A stretch of 64,000 nucleotides of DNA from Cinnamomum chago (GCA_038049695.1 CP142455.1:64879501-64943500), one strand, 5' to 3'; positions 1 through 12,037 are shown, numbered from the stretch's first letter. The notes: generated from the letters alone by a model not told the origin. Numbers and translations are program-made.

Positions 1-915
1 CCTTTGTCTTCCTCAGGGCCAGAGCAGGAGATGCCAGCAGCCGATCCAGAAGTAGGGGCTTCTTCTACCAGTCCCATCATGGCGGAGGCGAGACTTTGTG
101 GTGATATTGCTTCTTCAGTGGCTCTGATTGGAAAGAGCCTTTTGATTTCTTCTCCACCACGACCTGACATAGGCAGTCAGCCAACAGATCGTGGTGAATC
201 TTCATCTGGGCCATCCCTCCAATATGCAAAGAAGGTGTTGAAGAGTGTATTGAGCTCATGGGTTGAAACTCTCTCTTCTGGCCATTTGGAAGCTGGTTTT
301 GGCATGGTCAAGCATGTACAGGACATCTTTGCTGACAGTGCAGAGGTCGGTCTGGACGTTGCAAGTGCCAAGAACTTTGTTGATGAAGTCATTGCTTTGG
401 GTGAAAAATGGACTGAGACCAAGAATTTCCCAAGCAGTGACTTCTTCAATGAGATGTTTTTGCAGCCATCCGGTAAGATCAAATCTGAAATGGATGAGAT
501 CTCACGGGCTCGGAAGCAATTCGTTCGGGAGAGGAACGTTACCGAGTTGGCTATCATCGAGCTAACACAGGACCTGCACTGTCTTGATAGGGAGGTCACA
601 GAAGCTAGGCAGCGCCTTGAGCAATTGCAAGAACAAAGTGCTGCCAAATGGACTGCCATTGTAGAAGCCCGTGCTAAAGAGGGAACTCTGATTCGCCAGG
701 TTGAAGAAGCTGGTAGCAGCCTCCAGAGAAAGACTCAGGAGTATGAGCAGTGGCAAATTCTCTGGGAAGAGCTTCCTCGTGCCGAAGATGGGTCGCGGCG
801 TTCTGCCGCGTTTTATGGCAAGATCTTGAAGAAGCGCAGCCTGGAAGCTTTAGAGGCTAAGGCCAAGAGTCTTCTTGAGGAGCTGGATCTTTGGTTGAAG
901 ACCATGCTAGACTGA
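1..915 (+). CDS. Extra opposite-strand frame of the Tat element, C-terminal part, coiled coil
   Basis: About 300 codons open to the left window edge, so the true start is not visible; the TTG near base 4 is not convincing as a start and TTCCTCAG just after it could equally be a splice acceptor. The N-terminal half is Ser/Pro/Glu-rich and low in complexity. From about residue 160 the sequence is strongly heptad-like and charged (RKQFVRERNVTELAIIELTQ and onward), a predicted coiled coil to the end at LWLKTMLD. Tat-lineage elements are known to carry an antisense frame between pol and the 3' LTR, often related to the plant mobile domain (aminotransferase-like) family, whose C-terminal regions look like this. 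Assignment to that frame rests on position and composition; no mobile-domain core is in view. Confidence 0.5.
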   Translation, partial: PLSSSGPEQEMPAADPEVGASSTSPIMAEARLCGDIASSVALIGKSLLISSPPRPDIGSQPTDRGESSSGPSLQYAKKVLKSVLSSWVETLSSGHLEAGFGMVKHVQDIFADSAEVGLDVASAKNFVDEVIALGEKWTETKNFPSSDFFNEMFLQPSGKIKSEMDEISRARKQFVRERNVTELAIIELTQDLHCLDREVTEARQRLEQLQEQSAAKWTAIVEARAKEGTLIRQVEEAGSSLQRKTQEYEQWQILWEELPRAEDGSRRSAAFYGKILKKRSLEALEAKAKSLLEELDLWLKTMLD

Positions 916-1121
916 GCTCTTGATTTATAACAAACTCTTTTCTTCTTTTCTCTCTTTTTTTTTTTTTGGTACCTCTATGTAAAACATTTTTGGTACTCTA
1001 TGTACCTTTTACTTAAATTCTTTTTGGTGAAAATAAGCAAAGGTTGGGTGAGAATGTTTATTTGAGAATTTTGATCAAAAGGTTGTCATTTTGTGAAAAT
1101 CTTTTGTCAAAAGGGTTGTTT

Positions 1122-1801
1122 TGGCATGAAAGCCAGATTTTGCGGCAAAAGCCAGGGTTTTTTTTTGTGTGGTTTGAAAGCCGAATTTCGAGATGGCATG
1201 AAAGCCGAAATTTGGGTTTATGGCATGAGAGCCAAAATTTTGGATGGCGTGGAAGCCGAAATTTTGAGGTGGCATGAAAGCCGATTTTGGTGGCGTGAAA
1301 GCCAAATTTTGGGATGGCATGAGAGCCAAATTTTTTTTTTGAGATGGCATGAAAGCCGAATTTTGAGATGGCATGAAAGCCGAAATTTGGGTTTATGACA
1401 TGAGAGCCAAAATTTTGGATGGCGTGGAAGCCGAAATTTTTGAGGTGGCATGAAAGCCGATTTTTGTGGCGTGAAAGCCAAATTTTGGGATGGCATGGGA
1501 GCCACAGATTTTTTGTGGCATGAGAGCCAAGATTTGGCTTGTGGCATGAGAGCCGGTTTTGTTTTTGGTGTAAGAACCAGATTTTTTTTTGGCATGAAAG
1601 CCGACATTTCTTTTTGGCATGGAAGCCAGATTTTTTATTTTTGGCATTAAAGCCAGATTTTTTTTTTTTGAAAACCAAGTTTTGTTTTGTTGGCATGGAA
1701 GCCAAATTTTGATTTTTGGCATGAAAGCCGGATTTTTGATTTTTTTGGCGTGAAAGCCGGATTTTTGACATGGAAGCCGGGTTTTTTGGCGTGAAAGCCA
1801 G
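1122..1801. repeat. Tandem array of GGC-N6-GCC units in the Tat 3' untranslated region
   Basis: About 28 units, each built on a 12-base core of the form GGCATGAAAGCC (variants GGCGTGAAAGCC, GGCATGAGAGCC), spaced by T-rich or GATTTTG-like filler of 8 to 25 bases. Each core is a short inverted repeat (GGC...GCC). Part of the array repeats at a higher order of about 175 bases (units from 1,204 recur from 1,379). Long open frames across this array on both strands are by-products of the repeat. Confidence 0.9.
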
Positions 1802-1819
1802 GTTTTTGGTTTTCGAAAA

Positions 1820-2272
1820 TGCAAGTATCGACTAAAAGTCGCCTCCCTGCTGAATGGTATTGCAAGTATCGATGGAATGTCGCCTCCCTGTTGAATGGTA
1901 TTGCAAGTATCGATGGAATGTCGCCTCCTTGCTCATTCGGTTGCGAGTATCGATGGAATGTTGCCTCCCCGCGGATTTGGGTGCAAGTATCGACTAAGCG
2001 TCGCTTCCCTGCCTTTTTTTTTTCTTCAAAAATTTTGTTTTGTGGGTATCGATGGAATGTCGCTTCCCCACAGTTTTTGAATTTTGAGGTTTTTTCGAAC
2101 CTTTGTTTTGTTTTTTGTTTGTTTTGAAATTTAGGTTGTGGATATCAACTGGAACGTTGGGTCTCCACGATTTTTGAAATTTTGGGGTTTTGGAAGTATC
2201 GAATGGGTGTCGCATCCTTCCGATTTTGGGTTTTGCAAGTATCGACTGAACGTCGCTTCCCTGCGGTTTTTG
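1820..2272. repeat. Second tandem array, GTATCGAT-containing units
   Basis: Nine units of roughly 35 to 60 bases share the pattern GCAAGTATCGAYNNAANGTCGCYTCCCTGC. The first four are nearly identical; later ones are separated by T-rich filler. It abuts the GGC-N6-GCC array and is also 3' of pol in the element's sense. Hypervariable tandem repeats at this place are known from Tat/Ogre-type elements and can seed satellites. Confidence 0.85.
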
Positions 2273-2639
2273 AAAAACCATTTTTTGTTTAAAGACATGA
2301 GGGTCGTAAATTTTGACTCAAAACCATTTTGGTGGTAAAAGCCGGGGTAGACTAGGGCTGAAATCCCTAGGTCCTGATTTTGTTTCAAACCATGAATTTT
2401 GGGTTCAAGGATCGAAAATTTTGGTCAAGTTTGGGAAGAGGCTCCTAAACTTGGATTTTTGGATTTGCTTTTTTTTTTTAACAATGAAACGATGAAAGAA
2501 ACATTGTTTTGAGGGGTTTTTTTTTTTTAGAAATTTCAACAAGAGGATGAAAATTCCAAAAGGAGTGGGTTTGACGAGCAGATATCTAGGAATAGGCTTT
2601 GGCCGTGTAGACATTGCTCTGACCCGGTGGGGAAAGCCT
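2273..2639. other. Tat 3' untranslated sequence, no gene seen
   Basis: T-rich stretch between the integrase end and the tandem arrays. I see no conserved coding sequence and no further regular repeat. Confidence 0.6.
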
Positions 2640-5600
2640 TCAAGGGTAGTACCGCTTCAAGAACTTTCCATTGATGGGCAGCATACACCTGTCACCCTCC
2701 ATATTTAGAAGAGCGTATGCGCCGTTGGAGAAGATTTTGTCGATGACGAAAGGTCCCTCCCATTTTGGTTCAAATTTACCTTTGGATTTGTTGGCAAAAA
2801 CCATTGGTCTTTTTACTGTAAGAACCAAGTCTCCCTTTTTGTAGGCGCGTTGCCTGACCTTCTTGTCAAAAGATCCTGCCATGCGTGCTTGGTAGAGTTC
2901 AATGTTTTGTAGAGCTTCGAGCCGTCTCTCATCGAGATTATCCAGCTCTTGAAGTCTCAATTTGACATTGCTTTCTTGCGTCATGTCATTTTATAGAGAT
3001 ACCCTTAAGGAAGGAATTTGAACTTCCAAAGGGACAACAGCTTCGCATCCATAGACCAAGGAGAATGGTGTGCTATGGGTTGGTCCTCGAACGGTGGTTC
3101 GATAGGCCCACAAAGCTTCAGGCAGTTTGTCGCCCCAATCTCTTTTGTGACTAGAGACCATTTTCTTGAGGATTTTGCAGAGCGTCTTGTTGAAGGCCTC
3201 TGCTAGTCCATTCGCTGCCGGATTGTACGGAGTTGAAGGACAACTTTGGATTTTGTATTTGTCGCAGAACCTGTAGAATCTGTGATCCCGAAATTGCGGT
3301 CCGTTATCATGGACGAATCTTTTAGGTATGCTGAAGCGACAAATGATGTTGGTGCGCAAGAACTGAAGGACTGATGAGGTCTTCATTTCACTAAGCGAGA
3401 ATGCTTCTGACCACTTGGAGAAATAATCCATAGCGGCGAAGATGAAGCGATGACCTTTGCTCGATGGAGGGGAGATAGGACCTATGATGTCCATACCCCA
3501 GGCTTCAAAAGGCCATGAGATCGCTGTAGGATGCAGCCATTCTGGAGGCATGTGGACATAGTCTCCATGAATTTGGCATTGTTGGCAGCGCTTAGCAAAT
3601 TGCATTGCATCAGCCACCATGGTAGGCCAATAATAACCTAACCTTTTTATCTGATCGTAGAGCTTAGGGCCAGCCTGATGGGCTCCACAAAGACCAGCAT
3701 GTACTTCTTTGAGTGTTTCTTCAGCTTCTTGTTGTGACAAGCAGCGTAGAAGTACTCCGTTGTAGGATTTTCTAAACAGCATTTTTGAAGGAATATCCAA
3801 ATGAAAGTTCGGGGCTCGTCTTTGGATGCTTACCCGTTCTTTTGGATCTTCAGGTAGGATTCCGAACATTATGTAATCAATGAACGGATCCCTCCAGTCG
3901 CCGATCAGAGGTTTAAGGACGGAGATCCAATTTCCAACCACTTGGTGGCATTCAACAACTGCTTGATGTGTGTTGAGAGGAGGGAGAATCCTTTTTTGAC
4001 ACACTGTAACTTGCATGTTTTCCCCTTCTTGGATTGCCATAGACGCAGCAAGTCCAGCCAGGGCATCTGCACGAATGTTTTCACCTCTGAGGATGTGGGT
4101 GATGTGACAGATGTCGAACTTTTGTCGAAGCGATTGTGCCTTGTTGTAGTAAGGCAACAGATCGGGCTTCCTGACTTCAAATTTCTGATTCATCTGGTTG
4201 ACGATCAGTTGAGAGTCTCCAAAAGCTTCCAGCGTAGTGATGCCGGATTCGAGGGCGAGTTCCAATCCTATGATCAGGGCTTGGTACTCAGCTGCATTGT
4301 TTGAACATGGTTCCAGTAGCGAGAATGCATGCGGAATCATGTATTTATCGGGACTAACAAAGAGAATGTCAATTCCCGATATTTGATTTCCCTTTTCATT
4401 TGTCCTGGTTGCGCCATCGAAGTACATGTGCCAGGAAGCATTTGATAAGGAAGTCTCCACACTGTAGACCGGTTCGTCTAGGAAGTCATCCCTGAGTGGG
4501 GAATCTTTAGGCAATGGATGCTCCGCGAGGAAGTCTGCTAGAGCTTGGCCTTTGATTGCTTTTTGTGGTACATACCTAATGTCAAATTGAGATAGGAGGA
4601 TGGACCATTTTGCTAGTCGGCCATTGAGAGAACCTGCTTTTGTGACAAGGACCTTTAGGAGGTTGATCCTCGAAATCAGGTACACTGTGTTGGCTAGCAG
4701 GTAGTGACTCGGTTTTTGTATGGCGAACATCACTGCCAAGCATTCTTTTTCGACTGGAGAGTAGCGATGCTCTGCACCTACCAACATGTGGCTAAGGTAA
4801 TATAGAGCAGCTTCTTTTCCCTCGTCATTCTTTTGTGCGAGTAGAGCGCCTAAAGAACAGTCAAGGGCTCTTGTGTACAAGAGGAATGGTTTTCCAGTTG
4901 TGGGGGCAGCCAACACTGGAGGTTTAGTCAGGTATGAATTGATGTCCTGGAACGCGGCTTCACATTCAGCATCCCAGACAAAATCGACACCTTTCTTCAT
5001 TAACCGAGAGAATGGACGGCACTTCCCTGATAGGTTGGAGATGAACCGTCGAATGTATGCCAATCTTCCTTGGAGCCCTTTTAATTGTCTTAGGGTTCTT
5101 GGAGATGGCATTTCCAGGATAGCCTTGACTTTGGTGGGGTCAAGCTCTATGCCAGCTTTCCGTACTATGAATCCGAGAAACTTACCCGATGAAACACCGA
5201 AGAAGCATTTGAGGGGATTCATTCGCAGTTTGTGTTTGCGAAGTCGGAGGAAGACTTCTCGAAGATCTTTGAGATGGTCTTCTTTTCTTTTGCTTTTGAC
5301 GGCGAGGTCATCGACATAACATTCGACCGTCTTGTGCTGTATATCTTGGAATATCTTCATCATAGCCCTCTGATATGTAGCGCCGGCATTCTTCAGACCG
5401 AATGGCATGACAGTGTAGTAATACACGCCAAACGGGGTCCGAAATGCTGTGTGTTTTTCATCTTCAGGATGCATCTTTATCTGATTGTAGCCAGAGAAGC
5501 CATCCATGAATGTCATTCGCTCGAACCCACAGGTGTTGTCGATCATCACCTCCGGTATAGGGAGCGGGAATTCATCTTTTGGGCATGCATTGTTTAGGTC

Positions 5601-5714
5601 TCTGTAATCAATGCAGACCCTGATTTGCCCATTTTTCTTTGTCACGGGGACGATGTTGGCCAACCATTCAGGATGCTGTTCCTCACGGATGAAGCCAACG
5701 CTTTTCTTGTTCAA
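2640..5714 (-). pseudogene. Tat pol: reverse transcriptase, RNase H, second RNase H, integrase
   Basis: Reading on the minus strand: reverse transcriptase from about 5.7 kb (CIDYRDLNNACPKDEFPLP, catalytic YVDD near 5.37 kb); gypsy RNase H about 4.9-4.5 kb (starts at PPVLAAPTTGKPFLL, ends at ALADFLAEHPLP); a second, archaeal-like RNase H about 4.43-4.0 kb (WHMYFDGATRTNEKG, NNAAEYQALIIGLELAL, DSQLIVNQ); integrase zinc finger near 3.7 kb (HQAG...CQQCQIHG) and catalytic core from about 3.5 kb (WGMDIIGPIS); then an integrase C-terminal GKFEPKWEGPFVI / NGKFLKRYYP domain at 2.64-2.98 kb. Enzymes of reverse transcription and integration. The tandem RNase H pair is what assigns the element to Tat. Largely open but part of a broken element. 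Confidence 0.85.
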
Positions 5715-7480
5715 TTTTGTCCATCACGTCAGGACGGAACCTTCTTTGGCCTTGTTTGACAGGCTTGATATCTTTTTGAAGATTGAGTTTGTGGACTGCT
5801 ATTTTGGGGTCTAAGCCAGGCATCTCAGCGTAAGACCATGCAAAACAATCAACGAACTCATGAAGAAACGCGATATACTCGGGTAACTCATCATCCTTTA
5901 TATTCTTGCTTATGAATACAGGACGTGGGTTATCAGGTGTTCCCAAGTCTATCTTTTGAACAGAATCTTCAGTTGGAAGGTTTGAAGGTGGTTCCTCCAC
6001 AATATTTTCGGAGGCTTCCAGCCCAACAAAGCCTTCTGGAGTTCCAAAGGTATATACAGACCACGGCTCTGCTTTTGTCCATGGGTCTTCTTGATTGGTA
6101 CTTTTCTCAAGATTTGCTATGAGATGGTCCCAATCACCTGTTGAAACTAGGTCGAAGTAGGGCACTTCTTTTGGAGATGATGGTTCTTCTGGGCTAGAAA
6201 ATCGTGTATCCGTATCATCGGTCAATTCCTCTTCATCATTCGAGAAATCATACCAATTGGGTGAGCTTCCTAAATCTTCGACGGGTGACTCTTCAAAGAG
6301 ATATTCGGGGAGATCGATGTCTTCATTAATCTGAGATGTTGAGGCTTGGTTGGCAAGACGACTTTGCAGCCTTTGTGTCAACTGTCTCAAGGGAGCGTCA
6401 GGATCATACCCCAGCCCATGTGAAGACTTTTCTATGTGGCGGTGGGGTTTCCAACCTTCCAGTTGACTTTTGGTCAGGGTTGGTTCCAATGGCGTGATAA
6501 TACCACGGCCACCTCCCAAACCGATTGGGTTTTGAGCGTCGTAGCCCATTTTCTTCATGATAGCTTGTGCCATTGGACTATATAGGGATAGTTGAGGCAT
6601 ACCTTCATTTTGGAAAGGTTCAAGCGAAGAATTTGATGAAGAAACTCCCGATTTATGGAAGAAGATTGGTTTTTCTACTGCTGATGTTGTTGGAACAACA
6701 AAGGAAGCAGATGCCGGATCTTCTATGTCAACGGTTGTCTCCATCGGAGTGAGAGCGGGCTGGACTTGTTGATCATCAACTTGGCTTGACGATGTGTCGT
6801 CTTCTGGCTCTGAGTCCGAATCCGTGTCTTGCAAGATAGACACGAAGGAGACAGCAAACTTGCCCCCAGCCTTTTCTTTTGTCTTCTTTGCTTTGGTGGT
6901 GATCACCAGAGGCTTTGAAGACTTGAGGGAGACCATGAAGGGAGATTGATTATTCTCTTCGGTTTTGATAGAGGGTTTGTTTTCTTCCGGTGATTGCTGA
7001 GGAGCCTTGCCTTTGTCTTTCTGGAGATTTTCGGCAAAGGGTGCTGTTTCTTCGTCCCTTTCTTCTTTTTCATCTTTGTACATCTGAGCATCTGCGAAAT
7101 AGACTTCTTTGCCTTTGAAGGGCTTTTTGTCTGCAAACACTCGATGTATCAAGCCGTCATTGCCAACGAACTTGATGCACTGATGTAAAGTCGAAGGGAC
7201 AACACCATTCTCGTGTATCCAAGGGCGTCCGAGAAGGATGTTGTAGCATGAAGGGGTCTTTATTGCATAGACGGTGACCTCGGAGATAAGATCACCAATT
7301 TGCAACTTGAACCTGATTTTGCCGATCGGCCTTTGAGCGCTGCCATCATATCCAAAGATGGATACAGACGTGTGGCTCAGTTTGCTAGGCGGAATGCCCA
7401 GTTCTTAGAGTGCTGAAGTGGAGATGAGATTGAGTGCAGAACCTGGATCGATCTGGATTCTGCGTACTGGCACCTCTTTG
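5683..7480 (-). pseudogene. Tat protease and G-patch-like linker
   Basis: The aspartic protease active site reads IDPGSALNLISTSAL near 7.43 kb, and its C-terminal flap region reads NILLGRPWIHENGVVPSTLH near 7.2 kb. Between protease and RT lies a long acidic, Ser-rich linker containing KKMGYDAQNPIGLGGGRG (about 6.5 kb) and a second HGLGYDP motif. GMGY/GLG spacing of this kind resembles G-patch domains, which some retroviral and plant gypsy proteases carry; I infer a degenerate G-patch here. The segment ends in the conserved approach to RT (IAVHKLNLQKDIKPVKQGQR). Confidence 0.7.
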
Positions 7481-8919
7481 ATGTACCCGGTAAAGTACAG
7501 GGGTCGGTTGTGCTTTGTCTCACCTAGCAGGAGGTCTTCCTTGGTGAAGGCGATGGTTGCACTTGCTGCTTTTTGAACCGAGAGGCATTCGATGCAGGAT
7601 CCCTCAGTTTTCTTCTTTTCTCCTTTTGAGGGAGTTTTTGATTTTTTGACCCTATAGTCCATTTCAATTTGTAGGACTTGTGGGGCATGTTTGTCGACAT
7701 CCGCATCCAGCATTTGTAGTTCTGAAATGAGACTATCACGAGTCTGTGGTGACATTCATAATAAGTCTAGGATGTGCAGACGTGCAGGTATGTGTTTGAA
7801 GTGCTGAATCAAGTCGTACTTGAAAGCCTCCTTGGGGCCTGCATTTTCATTATTCTTGCCACTAGGGGCGTTTACAGCTTGTTTTCCCGAAGGATTTATA
7901 TAAGAAGCAGAAGGTTGGTTGTAGTTTTTGTGGTAATCCCGGCCAGAACGGGTACCTCTACCAACTTCAAGAGCTTCTGGAGAAGGTTCTTTGTTTGGAA
8001 GATCACCCTCGAGATCGAGGGGTTGTTCCTTCTCATTTGCTGAAGATGTCCCTGTGTCAGCATTGCCATCTTCAGTAATTGTGTTGCATGGAGCATTTTC
8101 CGGGAGCAAGTCCTGAACAGCATCCAGCAACTTTCCTTCTTTATCGAATATTTTGTCGGTCCAGACATCACCGATGAGATCGGGCATTTAGGACCAATTG
8201 ACCGGATTTTCTTTGAAGAAGATTTCACCGGCTGGAATTTCTTCAAGGTGATCAGTCGGAAGAGGTTTGAGTTCCGATGTCACTGTTCCAGGAGATGAAG
8301 CCTGAGAAGGTGTGGTTCCGGAGGAATTATCATCCTGAGCTATTGCATTGCAAGTAACTTTGACGGAAGATGCCTCCAAGATGAACTGTTGGGAATCAGA
8401 TTCGTCCTCAGATGTAAGAGGATCATCGATCCAACAGCTTTCTTCGTTTTCCGGGGTTACCGGAGGAGATTCCTGTAGATTTTCAGGAACTTCCGGTGCT
8501 GGGTTGGGACGAAGCTGGTTGATGCGACCTTGTTCTTGCTCTATAACAAGGTGCTGCAAGATCCTTGCGTATTCATCGGGATCAGGCATGGGGGCCAAAT
8601 CTTCTTCTTCGTCTGCTCCTTGTGGTTCAACATGGTTGGGTTCCACTGGAGTATTTTCTTGGACAGCCTCTTGGTCTTCTTCATCATCAGACCAGGATCC
8701 TTGCGACTGTAATGGGTTATACCAGATTACTGGCATAAGATGAGATTCAGGGATCCATTCCTCGTCGGAGAGATATTCTCCTATTTCGAGATATTCCTCC
8801 CACTCATCGATGTCACTAGCGGTGTCACTGGACTCGTATCCATCCATGGGGAATCCGACCACCGAGTTGCAAGAGTATGATGCCCCCTGCGTAATTTCAT
8901 CTTTGAGGTGCGGTGGCAT
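7480..8919 (-). pseudogene. Tat Gag-Pro linker, acidic low-complexity region
   Basis: Highly acidic, Ser/Glu/Asp-rich sequence (for example SDIDEWEEYLEIGEYLSDEE and SWSDDEEDQEAVQENTPVEP) between the Gag end and protease. Such disordered spacers are usual in Tat/Ogre polyproteins. I recognise no enzymatic domain apart from the protease approach near 7.5 kb (LLGETKHNRPLYFTGYIK). Confidence 0.6.
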
Positions 8920-9027
8920 GAAATCACCAAGAGTGAATCTTCTTGCCGCCTTTAAAGTCTTGGGAGGAGACTCTTCTGTTGCCCCCAGTGAAGCGGTAGT
9001 GGAGGTCTCTGCTTTTTCAGCGACTTC

Positions 9028-10566
9028 TTACTTTTTCGGAGCTTTCTCCTGCTGTTTGAGTTTGCGGAGTTGTCTCCTGGCTTGCCTTCGCTGTTGAGCG
9101 GTTGGCTTTGTTTTGACGACCTCCCAATTTTCATCTTCTAGGAGATCGGGGTGTACCCATATGGGCTGTCCGTCTGATGTTGGATATGGAACCAACTCTT
9201 GGGACGTTTGGGTCATCTTTATCACCTTGAAGGAAGTAGTGATCTTCTCTTTTGGTGATTTTTGTTTTTGTCCACACGACACCATGTTGACGGAGGCAGA
9301 CCCATAGTTCTTGTCGAAGGTGATGACTCCGTTTTTCCACATCTCATTTATCTTCTCTCTCACAACAAAGCATTGATTGAGAGGATGCGAGACCATCTGA
9401 TGGTATGGACAGTACCGAGGATCGTTGGTTTTGCCAACATTGCCCGATCTTTTAGGGTCAGGCAAGGTGAGTTTATCGTTTGCGAGAAGTGCCCCAAAAA
9501 TTTCTTCAACATCTTCATCGAACGGGTATTTCTTCTCTACTCGTTCTTTGAAGGCATCAGAGAGTTCAGGCTTTTTACCTGCAGCTTTGTTTTCAGCTTT
9601 CTTTGGCGGCTGAGGAGCTGACTTGGTTTGAACATTGAGAACCTCTTTTTTCTTTAGCTTTGAGGTTGCAATGGTGGTCGGCTCCTTCTTTGATGATTTC
9701 TGACTGTTGAGGTCTTTGATCACCGTTTCAGCCTCCATAGAAGCTTCTAGGAGTTCACCTAGGTTTTTTGATTTGTTGCCGATGATCATGGAGCGGATTC
9801 TTGCTCTCATGTTGTTACGGCAGATGTCGACTAGCGACGCTTGTGGTAATACATCTAAGCATTTGTACGCCATTGCCTTCCACTTGTGAATGAAGTCATA
9901 TGTTGACTCACTCTCTCCCTATTTTAGGCTGCAGAGCTGCGCCATAGTAACAGGATGATCCTCACCTTTGAAGTGGGTTAGGAAGCGTGTCTCCAGCATG
10001 GCCCAATTTTGAATGGAGTCCTCCGGCAGAGTGGAGTACCAATCAAAGGCCGTACCTTTTAGGGTACTTGCAAAGAGGCGGATTTTGAGGGCATCTTGAT
10101 CCGCAATAGCTCCCGTCAGGATCTTGAAATGGATGACGTGTTGTCTGGCTGAACCTTTCCCCGTATATGTTTGGAGAGTAGGTTGCTTGAATTTTGTAGG
10201 GAACGGGACCGAGTCCATCCACAAGGGATATGGTGGCTTGATCCCATGCTCCTTTAGTGTATCCTCTTCTTTTGCTTTGGCGAGGATATCGTCAACGTCC
10301 TTTTTGGTAAGGGCGCGTGACTCACTGTTTTCCGCATTTTCCTCGTCGCCTTGATGGCTCCGAGGAGCTTTATTGTTTGGCGGACGTTGGATAGTGAGAA
10401 GGAGGTTTTCTATTAGGGCCTCTATTCTCTGCTGTCCTTGTTCCAGCTGCTGGATGCGTGCAGCTACGTCATCATGTGGCGGAGGTTGCTCAACATTTGT
10501 GACCAAGATGTTCATTCTTCGAGAGTCGAAAGAGGATACAGTCTTGGTGACTGAGCTGGAGCTCAT
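9028..10566 (-). pseudogene. Tat Gag (retrotransposon gag domain)
   Basis: The N-terminal half shows the retrotrans_gag signature: LRLFAS-like KIRLFASTLKGTAFDWYSTL followed by NWAMLETRFLTHF at about 9.95-10.1 kb. The second half begins AYKCLDVLPQASLVDICRNN and has a zinc-binding-like CPYHQMVSHPLNQC motif near 9.4 kb in place of a classical CCHC knuckle, which is typical of Tat-clade Gag. Structural protein packaging the element's RNA. Confidence 0.8.
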
Positions 10567-10608
10567 TCTTTTAGATGAAGAGCTCGAGGAGTGATTACTT
10601 CGGTGTCC

Positions 10609-11673
10609 TTAACTTGAAGGAGCGGGAGAATCTTCTCGATGTCTTCTTGTCCGAGTGACGCTGCGAGTCACCGGTCGTCTGACATGGATTTTAGTTGCCG
10701 ACTTTTGATGTCTTCTGGTTTTTCCAACCATATGGACAACAACAACTTGATTGGGTCTTTCTTTTTCAACCCATTTTTTGGAGACCTGAAGTGCAGAATG
10801 CTGGGTTCTTTGCTTCTCTAGTCTCTTTTGTCGATATGCCACGCGACGGCGCATACGACGAGTAATTTGAGCTTCGGTTAGCTCTGGCTGCGCTCTGGCA
10901 ATGAAGGACGTAGTCCCTGGTACGCAGCAGCCGAGCTTGTCTTCTTTGAAGACTGGCAGGGACAGGATCCGGACGCGGTCCTTTGCCTGTCGCAGCGAAG
11001 CCTTGAATTTGGCGAGTTCGGCCCCTGTTGAGAGGAAGGGTCGACTCGCAGGAGTGCAGGCCTTTGCAGGTTCTTGTGGAGGCCTTACGATGCACGATTT
11101 GATTTTGGGCTTGTAGGAGCAAGGCGGCTCGTGCTGAGTTGGTTTTGTTTGGCGGAGGGTAGGTTTCTCCTCTTTCATGTAAGCAAGAGGGTAGAACCAG
11201 TTCTCCTTGAGAGGGGCTAGGTATACTATCTTTGCAGGTGTTTGTGACCTTCTTTGTTTGGGTGAAGGTCTTGGGGACCAAGTCTTTGAGCAGACCTGGT
11301 TTCTTGTAGGTTGAGGCTTTGCAGGAGCGCTACGGGCCTCAGGCTTCTTGATGATCGCCCTTGGTATCACTGTAGTGATACGTTGAGGGGCGGTTCTCTG
11401 CTTCTTGGCAGGTGCAGTTTCTTTTGCGGGTAGTGGGAATGGTCCCAATGACCCGAAGACGATGGTCCGGGGAGTTTAGGTCGACTCGGTGTTCTGGGAG
11501 TCGCCAAGGGTGGTGACGCTTTGGCAACTGGCGGGGCGCTTGTAAGTGCGCTTGGTTTGTTTGTCTTGGAGCATGAGCTGGTACTTGTTCTCATCGAAGG
11601 TGATGGTTAATGAAGCTGCCATTGTTAGTTTTTGGAAAACTTCTAAAACAAGACCATATCCATTAGTAATCAC
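10609..11673 (-). pseudogene. N-terminal extension or separate frame upstream of Tat gag
   Basis: About 350 codons upstream of gag, very basic and Pro/Ala/Lys-rich, beginning MAASLTITFDENKYQLMLQD near 11.62 kb and containing PLKENWFYPLAYMKEEKPTL near 11.2 kb. Ogre- and Tat-like elements are known to have an extra frame or long extension 5' of gag; I see no recognised domain. Lys/Arg-rich stretches near 10.65-10.8 kb suggest nucleic-acid binding, which is inference. Confidence 0.55.
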
Positions 11674-12037
11674 AAGAATATGGTGATCATAAATGGAAAA
11701 TACTATGGTTTCGCCTCTTCAAGCCGCCCGAGGGGTCATGGTCCAGCCCAAGCAACATGAGGAAGGCAGAAAAGCCATAGAGGGCACAATTGTTCTAAAC
11801 GCAAGTAGGGTCAGCTCAGAATGAGCGTCCCAGTGACTGCTAGAAGCAATTGTGAACCTTAATTCAAATTACCGAGAAGCAAAGCTCACTCAAGGTAAAA
11901 TGATATAAGGTTGAGATACAAATGTGTCGGTTGCGAATACAGTAGACCCGAAAGGGCGTACTAGCACCGCTAGGCACAAATGTTGCAAATCGCATCCTTG
12001 GAAAGGACACGAGATGGGATTTTCGAAAGGTCAAGAT
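11674..12037. other. Tat 5' leader, no gene seen
   Basis: Non-coding stretch between the first coding frame of the Tat element and its leader tandem array. No motif recognised. Confidence 0.5.

Noticed and set aside
1058-1824. Long minus-strand frames with repeated SGFHAK / FGFHAI phrases
   Set aside because: They are translations of the GGCATGAAAGCC tandem array; three frames show similar phrases and no domain is present.
3018-5597. Plus-strand frames opposite the Tat pol
   Set aside because: They are shadows of the conserved minus-strand RT and integrase reading frame with no domains of their own.
11497-11512. TGGCGACTCC on the minus strand as a tRNA-Arg type primer-binding site for the Tat element
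   Set aside because: It lies inside the coding-like N-terminal region, is not next to an LTR edge, and matches for only about ten bases.
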